This document shows, piece by piece, positions 22,690 through 32,578 of a stretch of 64,000 bases of DNA. The notes below the pieces were generated by a model. That model worked only from the letters and a program-made list of their open reading frames with translations, had not been told where the DNA came from and did not search any database. Location of the stretch: contig NC_135362.1 of assembly GCF_051622035.1 (NCBI RefSeq), forward strand, positions 6,513,501 to 6,577,500. Reading direction: 5' to 3'. Origin of the DNA: Arctopsyche grandis. Its lineage: Eukaryota > Arthropoda > Insecta > Trichoptera > Hydropsychidae. Each line of letters starts with the position of its first letter. Position 1 is the first letter of the stretch. The translations under genes were made by a program, and so were the position numbers.

Positions 22690-24050
22690 CTGATTTAACA
22701 TGTTTGAAGAAGATCAGTGGCTTATCAAGCATCTTGGAGGGGGGGGGGAAGGGTAAAATGAATAAAAATACCCTTTGTTGCAAATTCATGAACTGATTCT
22801 AAAAATGCATTTACAGAATAAATTTTCTAATTACAATTTTCTTTTTTATTACAAATCTTTTGAATTAATGCGATCACGAAGTAATTGAAAAATTTCTAGA
22901 TATATGTAGCTTTGTTTCTATTAATTTACATATATTCTAAACGTAATGGTCCGTTTTCGTGAACAGTTATAGTCATTTTTTCATAATACATATATAGGAT
23001 TTCAGGTGAATGTTATGGCATATTAAACTAAATATTATATCCCTTGAATGAATGCAATGAAAAAATAAACCTTAAGCGCGACGTTATGTCGCTTGTGGAG
23101 GAATAGTACCTTAAGATCTTACCTTTAACTCAAAAAGAAATTGATACCTTAGCCAATATACTCTAATTTTTTACAAAGTTTTTATTATGTATGTAGTTCA
23201 CAATTGCTCAGATCAATCTATGTAGTTAGTATGAGTGTTTAAAAGCGGTTTTTTTAATCTACCAAACTATGAGAAAATATACAACCGCATAATAACCTGA
23301 TATCTAGGCTCACCCAAGCAACTACTAAAAGGAAGTTAGAAGTGTTGCACACCAAAATAGTATATTTATACAAAATATTGAAACACTTCCACTGGAATTG
23401 TATTATAAAACAAACACAGTGGAAGTTCGAATATTTTAATTAAATCCACAAACAGAAAAACATTAAAAACCACTGAAAAAAATTAAAAACACGCCCTACT
23501 AATAGTCTACGCACATTTAATATGCACGAGCCGTACGTTTACATACAAGGAGGGGGACACTAGTTAATTTGAATTGATCGCAATTAGCCGACCCATTCCT
23601 AATTAGAGACCAACTACCTAAACCGATCGATAAAATATAAACTTAGAGCACACATACACACACGAAATTAATAAATCGAGTGTTCCTATACACGTATGTA
23701 CGATATTTACGAGACAGCGAGTGTTAACGACGGGTTTAGTTCGAGGGGCGTTATCGCCACTAGAAGTGCCGAAAGAGACTGGCGCCCCGTGGATATCCCT
23801 TTTCTGGAGTGCATCAGACGATGCACTTTCGCCAGGACTACTGCTATTCTAACCCATCGGAAGGGGAAGACAAAAAGAGGGAGAGTTCGGTCGGGTTTTG
23901 TGCGTGTTTTGTATTCTATTTTGTACGAGCGACAGACGGTCGCAGCCGTCTCTCGGTCGTGACAAACGAGCCGAAACACACAGATATACACATAATATAT
24001 AAAATGGAATAAAATAGATCTAGATGCTGGTGGTACGCATACGCCCACGC
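22690..24050. other. No gene recognised; GC-richer block at 23.69-24.05 kb
   Basis: A G-run of 12 lies at 22,737. From 23,690 to 24,050 the composition turns GC-richer and CpG-containing (GAGGGGCGTTATCGCC, CTGGCGCCCCGTGG), with open frames on both strands and no recognisable domain. It may be a promoter or 5' UTR exon, or an unknown repeat. Confidence 0.35.
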
Positions 24051-24171
24051 AAAGTGTGCGACTGAAGTTTGAAATATTTCAGAAGAACGATGAAAGGTGG
24101 TATGTAGGATGTAGTGGGAGAATGGTGAAGTCCAGAGTTACGAGCATACTGGCGCGACGCAAGACGATCGG

Positions 24172-25122
24172 GGACGCGACAATTGGTTCAATTCCAAAAG
24201 GTTCGACGACACAATGTACCCGACAATTGGTTCACGTGACAAAAAGATCACGCAACAAAATGTCCACGAAAATAACATTCGCGCGACAAAATGTTCAAAA
24301 GACCTCAACCGTATCGAAAATTATCGTATTTAATGGAAAAAGTAACTTTTTATTGTATTATATATATATCACGGATTTCATTGAATTAGTTTAAATTTCA
24401 GGGGTTCTCAACCGTATCCAATATTTTCTTATTTAAATTGAAAATTTTCTTATTTATACTAAATTAATAACATCCGGGATGTAAACGATAAAAAGTAAAT
24501 TTAAATAAGAAAATATTGGATACGGTTGAGACCCCCTGACATTTAAACTAATTCAATGAAATCCACGATATTTTATTTTGTTTATTTTATTTTATTTTTA
24601 TTTTACATATATACCAGGAAGGCCTTACAGGTAAATCCCAATGCGCCTTCCTGGCCAATTACAAATACAAATGCAGCATTTTTTTTTATTATAAGTCGTT
24701 GAATTGCGAGACACTGAAAAAACTCGCAAATTAACGAGACATCTATGAATTGTACATAATTTTTTATTGCACATCCATCAAATTTCAAATAGTGGTGACA
24801 TTGTAGGTAGGAAGGATTTTTAGCCAATTTTTTTTCCGGGAACCGTTTCAACAATGAAATCAGAGAAAATTGGCAAACTCTAATAGGAAACGATCAACCT
24901 GGAGTCACAAATCCAGGTCTGACCAACAGCATACTCTGAAAAAATGTATATATATATATATAATACAATAAAAAGTTATTTTTTCTATTAAAATACGAAA
25001 ATTTTCGATACGGTTGAGGTCTTTTAAACATTTTGTCGCGTGATTGTTATTTTCTTGGACATTTTGTCGCGTGAACCAATTGTCGGGTACATTGTGTCGT
25101 TGAACCAACTGTCGCGGAACCA
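24172..25122. mobile_element. Nested foldback element with two sets of inverted arms
   Basis: Outer arms: 24,172-24,326 and 24,995-25,122, sharing GACACAATGTACCCGACAAT, GTTCACG(T/C)GACAAAA and AAAAGACCTCAACCGTATCG in inverse. Inner arms: 24,369-24,440 and 24,500-24,571 (TTCATTGAATTAGTTTAAAT, AACCGTATCCAATATTTTC). Inner and outer arms share the ACCTCAACCGTATC(G/C)A motif. A SINE lies between the inner right arm and the outer right arm. Confidence 0.65.
24595..24935 (-). repeat. tRNA-derived SINE, minus strand, with hairpin tail
   Basis: Reading on the minus strand: GGTCAGACCTGG, GATCGTTTCCTATTAGAG, TTTGCCAATTTT, GTTGAAACGGTTCCC, ATGTCACCACTATTTGAA, then a tail whose GGCCAGGAAGGC and GCCTTCCTGG form a hairpin followed by (AAAAT)n. 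The tRNA head is missing. The same tail ends the copy at the window's right edge. The 83-codon frame here is a by-product. Confidence 0.75.
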
Positions 25123-25333
25123 ACACTATCAACTTGATTCCACAGTATGAAGAAACGCTACAGATGCGACGCGATATGTTATTACAGGAATCAACTATAA
25201 AAGAAGTTTTTACAATAAATATGTTTTAGAACTTGTTTGTATCTCTAGATGCAAAGCATACGACTTCCAAGGAAGCTCAAAAAGCGTATGCACCCTTGAG
25301 CAGGATCAGCATGGAGAGAACTTTCGCGTCTCG

Positions 25334-25852
25334 TCATATATGTATAATAGCGCTATTCAGTGTGTCTGCGATAACTATAAATAGTCGTTTCGATTCGACA
25401 TATGCACGTCACAGTTAAAACACTGCCAGCAAAATGTTCAAATATAATAACGAATCAAGAAAATACCCGTATATATACTGTTTGCTACCAATATTTCCTC
25501 TAGGAAAATAGTCTCATGAGCATTTAGCGCCATCTATTGAAAATTAATTAATTATTTTTTCTATTGGTGTTGTATATTGTTTATATGTAGGTAGGTAGAT
25601 AGTTTTTACTTATAATACACCCGATTACGAATCGAAATCACGCCATATAAAATATACGTAACGGTAATTTTATTTCTCGAGATTTTGAACCAAACAATTA
25701 AATAAAAATATTCAATTAATTGTATCTTAAAGGTATTTGAAAAAAATACGACCGCGATGCGCATCGAACTCATGACCGACACATTTATTTTTCATTGAAT
25801 AACTTAATATTCCATAACCCATATGATGATATTTCATCGGGCTAATCACTAG
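25334..25852 (+). mobile_element. Helitron-like element, 519 bp
   Basis: Starts TCATATATGTATAATAGCGC and ends with the hairpin GATGATATTTCATC followed by GGGCTAATCA and CTAG, before T. It shares AATAGTCGTTTCGATTCGAC, CATCTATTGAAAATTAAT, TTTTCTATTGGTGTT and GTATTTGAAAAAAAT with the copies in XPC intron 7. Confidence 0.75.
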
Positions 25853-25854
25853 TA

Positions 25855-26427
25855 TTATATAAATATCATCATTATTCACAGTCATTCGCCATCCACTGCT
25901 GGATGAAGGCTTCTCCAACACGCTTTCATTCGCCTCTGTTTTGAGCAACTCTCATCTATCTCATCCCACGCATTTTAGGAGTTCATCCACCCATCTCCCT
26001 AATTGTCTTTTTTACACCCTTTTACATTCTCTCTGGCATCATTCTAGCACTTCTTTCGTCCGTTCTTCTAGCTACAAGACCTGCACGTTGCCATTTCAAT
26101 TTATTTACATCAATCACATTTGTCATACTTCTAACCCTCGTATTTCAATTTCTATCTTCCCTCGTTATGCCAAGCATACAACGTTTCATACTTCTTGAAT
26201 GCACTGGACCTAATGCAGCATTCAGGTGTTCAATGCCCAAGTTTCACATCTATGTACATATGTATGTATACATCACCACTGGTAAGACACATTGATCGAA
26301 AATCTTTTTCTTCGCGCGCCAGTGGCAGTTTAGATTTGAACACAGCATTCATTCGCCCAAATGTACTTCATCCTAATTTCATACGTCTCCTTATTTCCTC
26401 TTCTTTATTATCTGATATGTCAATAAT
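25855..26427 (-). pseudogene. RTE-clade LINE, C-terminal remnant
   Basis: Minus-strand translation, across frameshifts and stops, gives in order EEIRRRMKLG, FKSKLPLARRKKIFDQCVLP, CETWALNT, GITREDR, LKWQRAGLVARRTDER and EAFIQQWMAND. This is the conserved tail after the reverse transcriptase of RTE-type insect LINEs. It ends in an (ATGATA)-like tail near 25,862. Its upstream part is cut by an hAT-type MITE at 26,428. It is not functional. Confidence 0.75.
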
Positions 26428-26808
26428 CGGTCTCCGTGACGAGACAGAATGTTAAATTACAGAAAACGCAAATATCGGAAGGCAAAGATCGAAAATCGAA
26501 AGATCAAAAAATAATGGTGTATGGTAAACGGTACATACTCACTTAATTTTCGCGAGCAGGATACAACAGGAACAATAGGAACAGGCTTTTCCTCCCGTAT
26601 TAATGTGCGCGCGCAGAATACGGGAGGAAAAGCATGTTCCTCTTGTTCCTGTTGTATCCTGCTCGCGCAAATTAAGTGAGTATGTATCGTTTACCATGCA
26701 CCATTTTTTTTTTTGATCTTTCGACTTAAGATCTTTCGATTTTCGATCTTTGCCTTCCGATATTTGTGTTTTCTGTAATTTAACATTCTGTCTCGTCACG
26801 TAGACCCA
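26428..26808. mobile_element. hAT-type hairpin MITE, copy 1 (381 bp)
   Basis: A near-complete palindrome: GGTCTCCGTGACGAGACAG at left and the inverse with CGTAGACCCA at right. The 8-bp duplication TCAATAAT flanks it (26,420-26,427 and 26,809-26,816). Arms carry AGATCGAAAATCGAAAGATC and GAGCAGGATACAACAGGAAC. It is inserted in the RTE remnant. The 86-codon minus frame is inside it. Confidence 0.88.
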
Positions 26809-26875
26809 TCAATAATTTCAACTAGATATGTATAAATAATCTTTAGCTACTAGTATAAATATACACCTCAGTAAT

Positions 26876-27185
26876 GGTAAGAACACACTCAAAAGTGCGG
26901 CACAGGACGTGTACATAGACTCAAGCGGTGAAAGGCGTATCTTTATGTCAATATTAATTCGTACGATCATATTATTTCCCTTACATTTCTTCAAAAATAG
27001 GAATCGCCATTATCGATCACTTCCAAACATACGTAATTACACGGACAAAATATCACCGAAAATACTCCAGGAGGTGAGGCTTGCGAATGAACGTTGCGGT
27101 ACAGATTCGACCTACCAGCGTTTTTTTTTGCATGAGGAAACTAAAAACAAATGCCGCGTACCTTTCCGTGTCTTTATCGTAACCA
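26876..27185. mobile_element. Harbinger-type MITE, decayed copy
   Basis: Contains the family words TTACATTTCTTCAAAAATAGG, CGCCATTATCGATCACTTCC and CACCGAAAATACTCCAGGAG. Ends are recognisable but decayed (AAGAACACACTCAAAAG; CCGTGTCTTTATCG). The 105-codon frame is a by-product. Confidence 0.6.
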
Positions 27186-27364
27186 AGTACAATAATACAA
27201 ATTCAACCATCACAACTTCAACATAGTAGAACTCAATACGAGTTCTAGGTATGTATGTTGAAGCACAACTCTTAAAAAACTTAAATACAGGTTGCTCCCA
27301 GGACGAGATCTATGGTATTAAACTTGTACATACATATGTATATAAATTTATAGATAATACATTT

Positions 27365-27505
27365 TTGAAATCATATTCAAATAGTGGTGACTTAGTGGGT
27401 AGGATGGTTTTTGCCAATTTGATGAAGGAACCGTTTCAACAATGAAATCGAATAAATTGGCTGACTTGGAGTCACAAATATCCAAGTCTGACCAGTAGCA
27501 CTACA
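27365..27505 (-). repeat. SINE body fragment, minus strand
   Basis: CAAATAGTGGTGAC, GGAACCGTTTCAACAATGAA, AAATTGGCTGACTTGGAG and CAAGTCTGACCAGTAGC follow the order of the SINE family. Head and tail are missing. Confidence 0.6.
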
Positions 27506-29575
27506 GATTATAATCGGAATAAATTATTTTCAATCGGAGTCCAGTGATTAGCATAAACCTCTCGGTGATTAGCATAAACGCAATCACCAAGCCATGCTGG
27601 GGGCTAAATAATTAATTGAAATACCCCCTTCCCCCCTTAAAACTACAGATTCATTTTGTATTATTTATTTTTTAGTCAAATAATCCATAGATAAATTTAC
27701 AGCGAATAGTGAAAGAAATGTATAGGTCAATCAAGCCTTCAACCCAAACGAGGTTGACCTTTAAATAAAGTTCCCGGTATAAAGGTTTGAAGAAGTATGT
27801 ATGTGTATATGTATTATATTATAAAACCGCATACCATTTAGGTACATATATACGTATGTATAAGTTATACGAATTCTCATAATCTGAGTAAAATTGTAAT
27901 CACAGAACGTAACATTGAGTGGCAAGTCGTCAAACTAGTTAATTTCAAGCTGTGGAAAACGTGTTTATCCAAGAGTCAGAAGTCAAAATCATACTAGAAT
28001 AACAAGACCATAAATTATTTAACAAAAAAACATTGGTTTACACGCTCGGAAATATAGTTTGAGAATCGTCATTTGATCAATTAGCGATTGCCACATTATC
28101 GTCGCCGTTGAATGACAGCCAAAGGTGTCGTAGAGCCACACAAGGTCTCAGTTATCATGGTCAAGACTCGGTGACACAGATAGTGGTCGAAGAATTATAT
28201 CATGATGAGATACATTTTAAAGCTGATAGATTCATTACAATCAATATTCAGAAGAGGAGTTATCGCCGCAATTGTAAATGATCTTATTAAAATCAAAGAA
28301 TGTAACTCGTGTGCATTGCTCACGAGAGGAAATTATTCAATTGATATTTAAATGATCTCAATTTTGGAGTTGATGATCTCCATTGTCAAGTGCACAATGT
28401 AGTTACTTAGTAAATACATTTTATAAACATATGTACGTATGTTAGCAAAAACATTTAACATATTAGAAAAATACAACTGTTTGATAGAACAAATCCTTGG
28501 AATGGAAAATAATATGAAGTTGTTTTCTATACATTTCTATTATTTGTTTTAAATTTAAACTCAAAACTTTTATTTAAATTTTCTAAATAATACCAAAAAA
28601 AATTGAGTGCTGACGTTTTTTCTGTTAAAAGCCCACCACGCTGAAAATTTCACCAACATTTCCAACTAAAATTATTTAGAAATCCAATAGAAAGCAGGTA
28701 TAAAAATCGTAGCTAATCCAAATAAACCCTAGATAACTCCCGCCGAGGATTTCGAGTTTTGTAAAGGTGTGTTTAGACTCTCTAATACATCTTGCAACAA
28801 TATAAAATAAACAAAAGAAGTTTATTAATGAAAGTATTTCTCCAAAACTAGTTCCATCTTCTTCATTGTTGTTAAAATGTAATGCTCACAATCAAAATGC
28901 CAAACTACAATCTAAAATACTCAGCAGCTAGGGATTTCCATCGGGAAATTCTGCTATGGTTATGAATTCAGAAATTCCGGTGTAAACCAGTGTTTATAAA
29001 CGTTGACAAATGAATGAACCGGATTACACGACCCATGTTCAATGCATTATTTTTTTTCAATACTACCTGGAAAGGCTTTTAGCAGTTAGTATTCTTATTT
29101 ACTTTGTACATGCTCAAAATACAAAGCCTATCGGCGTTTTTCAGGCCCATGGACTTATTGGCAAAACACCGATCGGCGGTGGTTAACATTCAAAGGGTTA
29201 AATAAAATTTAAGTATAGTGTTCATACTAGTTTCATAATTGCACAAATAAACACTTGTATTACAATTTGGATTATGGTCAATAATTCAGATTAAAGTTTT
29301 CCATACATATTGTGACATAATATGAAAATAGTTCATTCGTAATAATGTTAGGTTATAAGTTGCTTGATTACAAATTTTCAATGTCGAATATGTTTATGTT
29401 GTGTTTATTATCCAAACGAGAGTTTATATATGAATTAAATTCGCAATAAATTATTTTCATTATATTAGTGATAGTCATTGAACATTTTAAATCTGTTTAT
29501 ATTTAGTAAATATACGAATTTGCGGAGTAATTAGGTAAAACATATGGAAAGATCGTTGACATTGACGAGGTAACT
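27506..29575. other. No gene recognised
   Basis: A short tandem unit (GTGATTAGCATAAAC) occurs twice at 27,544-27,580. The stretch 28,030-28,330 is less AT-rich but has no open frame of note. If the exon at 29,579 is real this is its intron. Confidence 0.4.
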
Positions 29576-29578
29576 TAC

Positions 29579-29591
29579 CCAGGTCATCCAT
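29579..29591 (-). CDS. Candidate minimal first coding exon (MDDL)
   Basis: On the minus strand ATG in the good context AACCATGG is followed by four codons and one base, then the strong donor GG|GTAAGTTA. Upstream, 29,600-29,720 is pyrimidine-rich on the sense strand and GC-rich (CGCGGGGCGAAGCCCCC), like a promoter and 5' UTR. The exon ends in phase 1, as does the candidate at 19,902, so the two could splice to the same downstream exon. The product is unknown and the exon is tiny, so confidence is low. Confidence 0.3.
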
Positions 29592-29924
29592 GGTTAGAAG
29601 TTTTTGGATTGCAGAAGCTGAGTGGCGAAGGGCAGGGTGTGGAAGATGAAGGGCGAAGACCACAAGCTGGGTTTGGGCTTGATAAAGGGGGCTTCGCCCC
29701 GCGCACGTGACCAAACGTCACTTTTGACACTTATCCGCGCACTTTGACACTTGCCACGTTTTAAGCGGCCATAACTCTGTTTATGTTCTGTCGCATGAAG
29801 TAAGCTATTTTATTGTAAATTTAGAATTTCAAAAGTGACTATCCAGGTGCTTTCTACCTCTTTATCCAATTTTTTAAATGTTTTTAATCGTTTACATGAA
29901 TTTAAAAGTGGTATTTATTTATTT

Positions 29925-30240
29925 TATTTATTTATATATATTTTAGCTATCAAGCTAATTTAAAAAAAAATACATCTTAATTATTATACTTAACTCTAAA
30001 ATTTATAATTAACTTATATGTACTGTCCCTCACAGAGGTGTCTCTTCGCACCTCGCAGGAATGCATCCATGTTTTTAGCAGACCTGACGCACTCAGGGAG
30101 GGCATTATACATGAGCACACCCCTGTGAAAAACACCCCCAGCCGTCTTATTCTTTCTTACTCTACTTACAACTAGTTTGGTCTATATTATAAGGGAAACG
30201 CTGTAGTTGTTGGCCAGTATGAAGCTATTGGCCATACATA
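29925..30240 (-). pseudogene. CR1/Jockey-type LINE 3' end remnant
   Basis: On the minus strand 30,018-30,175 reads KLVVSRVRKNKTAGGVF, HRGVLMYNALPECVR, SAKNMDAFLRGAKRHLCE and stop. This matches the C-terminal pattern (YN-LP, F---K--L) of CR1/Jockey-type reverse transcriptase proteins. One in-frame stop lies just upstream (near 30,184). The rest, to 29,925, is 3' UTR-like AT-rich DNA. Confidence 0.75.
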
Positions 30241-30302
30241 TATACAAAAACAATGGTAAACGGACTACTAGTCATATGTGAACCAGTCACAGGACAACCG
30301 GA

Positions 30303-30459
30303 CGCTCTAGATCGGTCACACGTGATCACCCGTCACACTAAAACTGGTCACACCCTAAAATCGGTCACGAGAAAACTGGTTGACCGATTTTAGGGTGTGA
30401 CCAGTTTTCTCGTGACCAGTTTCAGTGTGACGGGTGATCACGTGTGACCGATCTAGAGC
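30303..30459. repeat. Double nested hairpin, 157 bp
   Basis: The outer 36-bp arms 30,303-30,338 and 30,424-30,459 are perfect inverses (CGCTCTAGATCGGTCACACG). Inner 27-bp arms 30,341-30,367 and 30,380-30,406 also pair (CTGGTCACACCCTAAAATCG). The unit GGTCAC recurs throughout. The right flank, GTAATCACCGAACCA, resembles words at 35,455 and 35,640. Confidence 0.85.
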
Positions 30460-30491
30460 GACTAGTAATCACCGAACCAAAAACAATATAC

Positions 30492-30717
30492 CAGTGGCGG
30501 CTCGTGAGAATTCACAGGGGGGGGGGCTGCAGCGATTAATTGGGCTGTAGTAGCTCGTTGACCATACCGGTGATCAAATGCAGACAAAAATAACATGCAT
30601 ATGTACTATACTGGGAGGTCTGCAGCCCTGCAGCCCGTATGGACGGCAAAAATAGCATGCATTTTACTATTCTGGGAGGGCTGTAGCCCCACAGCCCATA
30701 TAGACGAGCCGCCACTA
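30492..30717. mobile_element. hAT-type MITE, 226 bp
   Basis: Ends CAGTGGCGGCTCGT and ACGAGCCGCCACTA are inverted repeats. The 8-bp duplication CAATATAC flanks it (30,484-30,491 and 30,718-30,725). The interior has a tandem pair (CTGGGAGG(T/G)CTG(C/T)AGCCC) and a G-run at 30,518. The frame at 30,595-30,798 is a by-product. Confidence 0.88.
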
Positions 30718-30896
30718 CAATATACGCTAATTGGCCGTAAAATAATATTTAAAAACAGCAGCACCATTAATTTCTTAGAAAGCGCAATTACTCAATAGTT
30801 GAGTATTAATATAATAACCAGTCTTGAGGCCGCTTTAAATATCATCGTATGGGAAATTTCATATTAAGTTATTCAATAAAAAATAAATAAAGAAAT

Positions 30897-31003
30897 GTGT
30901 CGGTTATGTGTTCGATCCGTATAGCAGACGTATTTTTTTTAATACCTTTAAAATACAATTGATTTTAACCTCGATAAATAAAATTACCGTTACGCATATT
31001 TTA
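30897..31003 (-). mobile_element. Helitron-like interior fragment
   Basis: The inverse of the interior of 25,334-25,852: GTTCGATCCG, TAATACCTTTAAAATACAAT and AAAATTACCGTTACG. It is abutted by another minus-strand copy at 31,006. Confidence 0.55.
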
Positions 31004-31029
31004 TACTAGTGTTGTACCCGATGAAATAT

Positions 31030-31446
31030 CGGTAAAAGTGAGAACGCTCGACAGGAAAAGCGGGGCTAGATGTTGGTTGCCATTATGCCGGTGCCAGACA
31101 TGAGTTCAAAGAAGTGATCACTTATTTGAAGACTTTGCTCACACATTGTTGTATCTGCCAGATATGTGTTCAAAGATTTGATCAACTAGGCTCGCGCAAC
31201 AGGGCTTCGCGCAGTGTGGCAGGCACACAAACATTTGGACTTTTATCCCTTTGATGTGCGCTAAAAACCCGACATGGAACGGCAAAGCGCACTTAAATGA
31301 TCAAATATGTGACAATAGTATCCAATGCCCGTGCCACACATGTGAACACTTATTTGATCACATCTTTGAACACATGTCTGGCGCCGGCATAATGGCAACC
31401 AACATCTAGCTCCGCTTTTCCTGTCGAGCGTTCTCACTTTTACCGT
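31030..31446. mobile_element. Foldback element with ~80-bp arms
   Basis: Arms 31,030-31,110 and 31,365-31,446 are inverse copies (CGGTAAAAGTGAGAACGCTC, GACAGGAAAAGCGG, ACATCTAGC in inverse, TTGCCATTATGCCGG). Interior repeats of TTTGATCA and CACA(C/T)TTGTT also pair. There is no ORF. Confidence 0.75.
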
Positions 31447-31583
31447 TTTTTTCTTAAGTTATTGTATTGTACATTTTGTTAGCAGTGTTTTAGCTGTGAC
31501 GTACATATGTACATATGTCGTATCGAAACGACTATTATAGTACGGTGAGAGTTATCGCAGATACAAACACAGACAGAATAGCG

Positions 31584-31586
<3 letters not shown>

Positions 31587-31672
<86 letters not shown>
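31587..31672. repeat. (AT)n microsatellite, about 85 bp
   Basis: An uninterrupted AT dinucleotide run except for one TT step near its left edge and one near its right edge. It lies at the AT-rich start of a Helitron-like element. The Tyr-Ile repeat frame here is spurious. Confidence 0.95.
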
Positions 31673-31675
<3 letters not shown>

Positions 31676-32081
31676 GGAGGATGAACGAATGAGACGACTG
31701 GCATGTTAATGCACGTGTTTATTATATGACAGCTGAAGACAGAGTGAGTAGTAGCTCTCCGAACCCAGCCGAGTTGGTTCCCACTCGCAGGAAGGCAACC
31801 AAACTCGACCATGTCGTATAAGCGTATATATGATTCGACTCCGACTCCGAACTCTGAGCTCCAACTCCGACTCTGAAATCGACTTTTCTTGCAAACATAT
31901 AAAATTGTTAATAATAATAAAAAAAATTCTAATTTTTAAAATTTTTATAAAATATTAGTTGAATTTTATTTTTAATCATCAGCGCAAAATATTTCATTTA
32001 TGCATGATCTGACTTTATTTGTGAATTGAACTTGTTTAATTTCTTTTAATTTTTAATGCATTTCCCTTATTCATATAATAT

Positions 32082-32465
32082 TGTTACGTACGCCGTGGAT
32101 TGAGCGAATTGTACTTAGACCAACGGATATCTGTTATCGGATTAACTAAATGCATGCACTTACTTCCAAAGATTATATCTGGACTCTAAGTGCATTTAGG
32201 CTAAACAATGACCGATATTAGTTATTTCTCAGAATCGGTACGGGGAGACCCAATATCGGGGAAATACATATCCGAATACGTGACTATACAACAGGTAAAC
32301 AGATTAGGCGTCCTGAGAGATCTACCCTTTATAAGGCGGTACGTAGGCGATATCAGGTCATTCTGGACGGAGCAGTGACAGTGTGTGTAACTACTTAATC
32401 ATCAATAAATGCTGTGAAACGACTGTTGGCTTTTACTTGGATCCTCCACCCACCCCTACGCAACA
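32082..32465 (+). mobile_element. Solo LTR (Gypsy-type), 384 bp
   Basis: TGTTACGTACG...TACGCAACA, flanked by the 4-bp duplication ATAT (32,078-32,081 and 32,466-32,469). TATA-like CCTTTATAAGGC at 32,327 and AATAAA at 32,404. The terminal stretch TGGATCCTCCACCCACCCC is shared with the LTRs at 4,667 and 44,830. No internal region is adjacent. It lies about 110 bp from the PPIL2 stop codon. Confidence 0.88.
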
Positions 32466-32578
32466 ATATCAACAATTTTTTTTCCTTTATCTTTATTAAT
32501 GATACCATTATTATTTAATTTTATTTATAATACATACATATAATGAACATTCAGACTTAAAAAATACACTTATTAATT

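Larger units (their letters stand above)
31006..31676 (-). mobile_element. Helitron-like element with nested foldback and (AT)n
   Basis: Minus-strand terminus CTAG plus GTTGTACCCGATGAAATATC at left. The far-end words TTAGCTGTGACGTACATATG, CGAAACGACTATTATAGTAC and AGAATAGCG are at 31,488-31,585. The middle is replaced by the foldback element 31,030-31,446. Its AT-rich start has grown into an (AT)n microsatellite. Confidence 0.6.

Noticed and set aside
26539..26799. 86-codon minus-strand ORF (and 40,812-41,069, 45,410-45,685)
   Set aside because: The same frame recurs because the hairpin MITE is repeated; it has no transposase motif.
31515..31709. ORF with a long Tyr-Ile repeat
   Set aside because: Translation of the (AT)n microsatellite.
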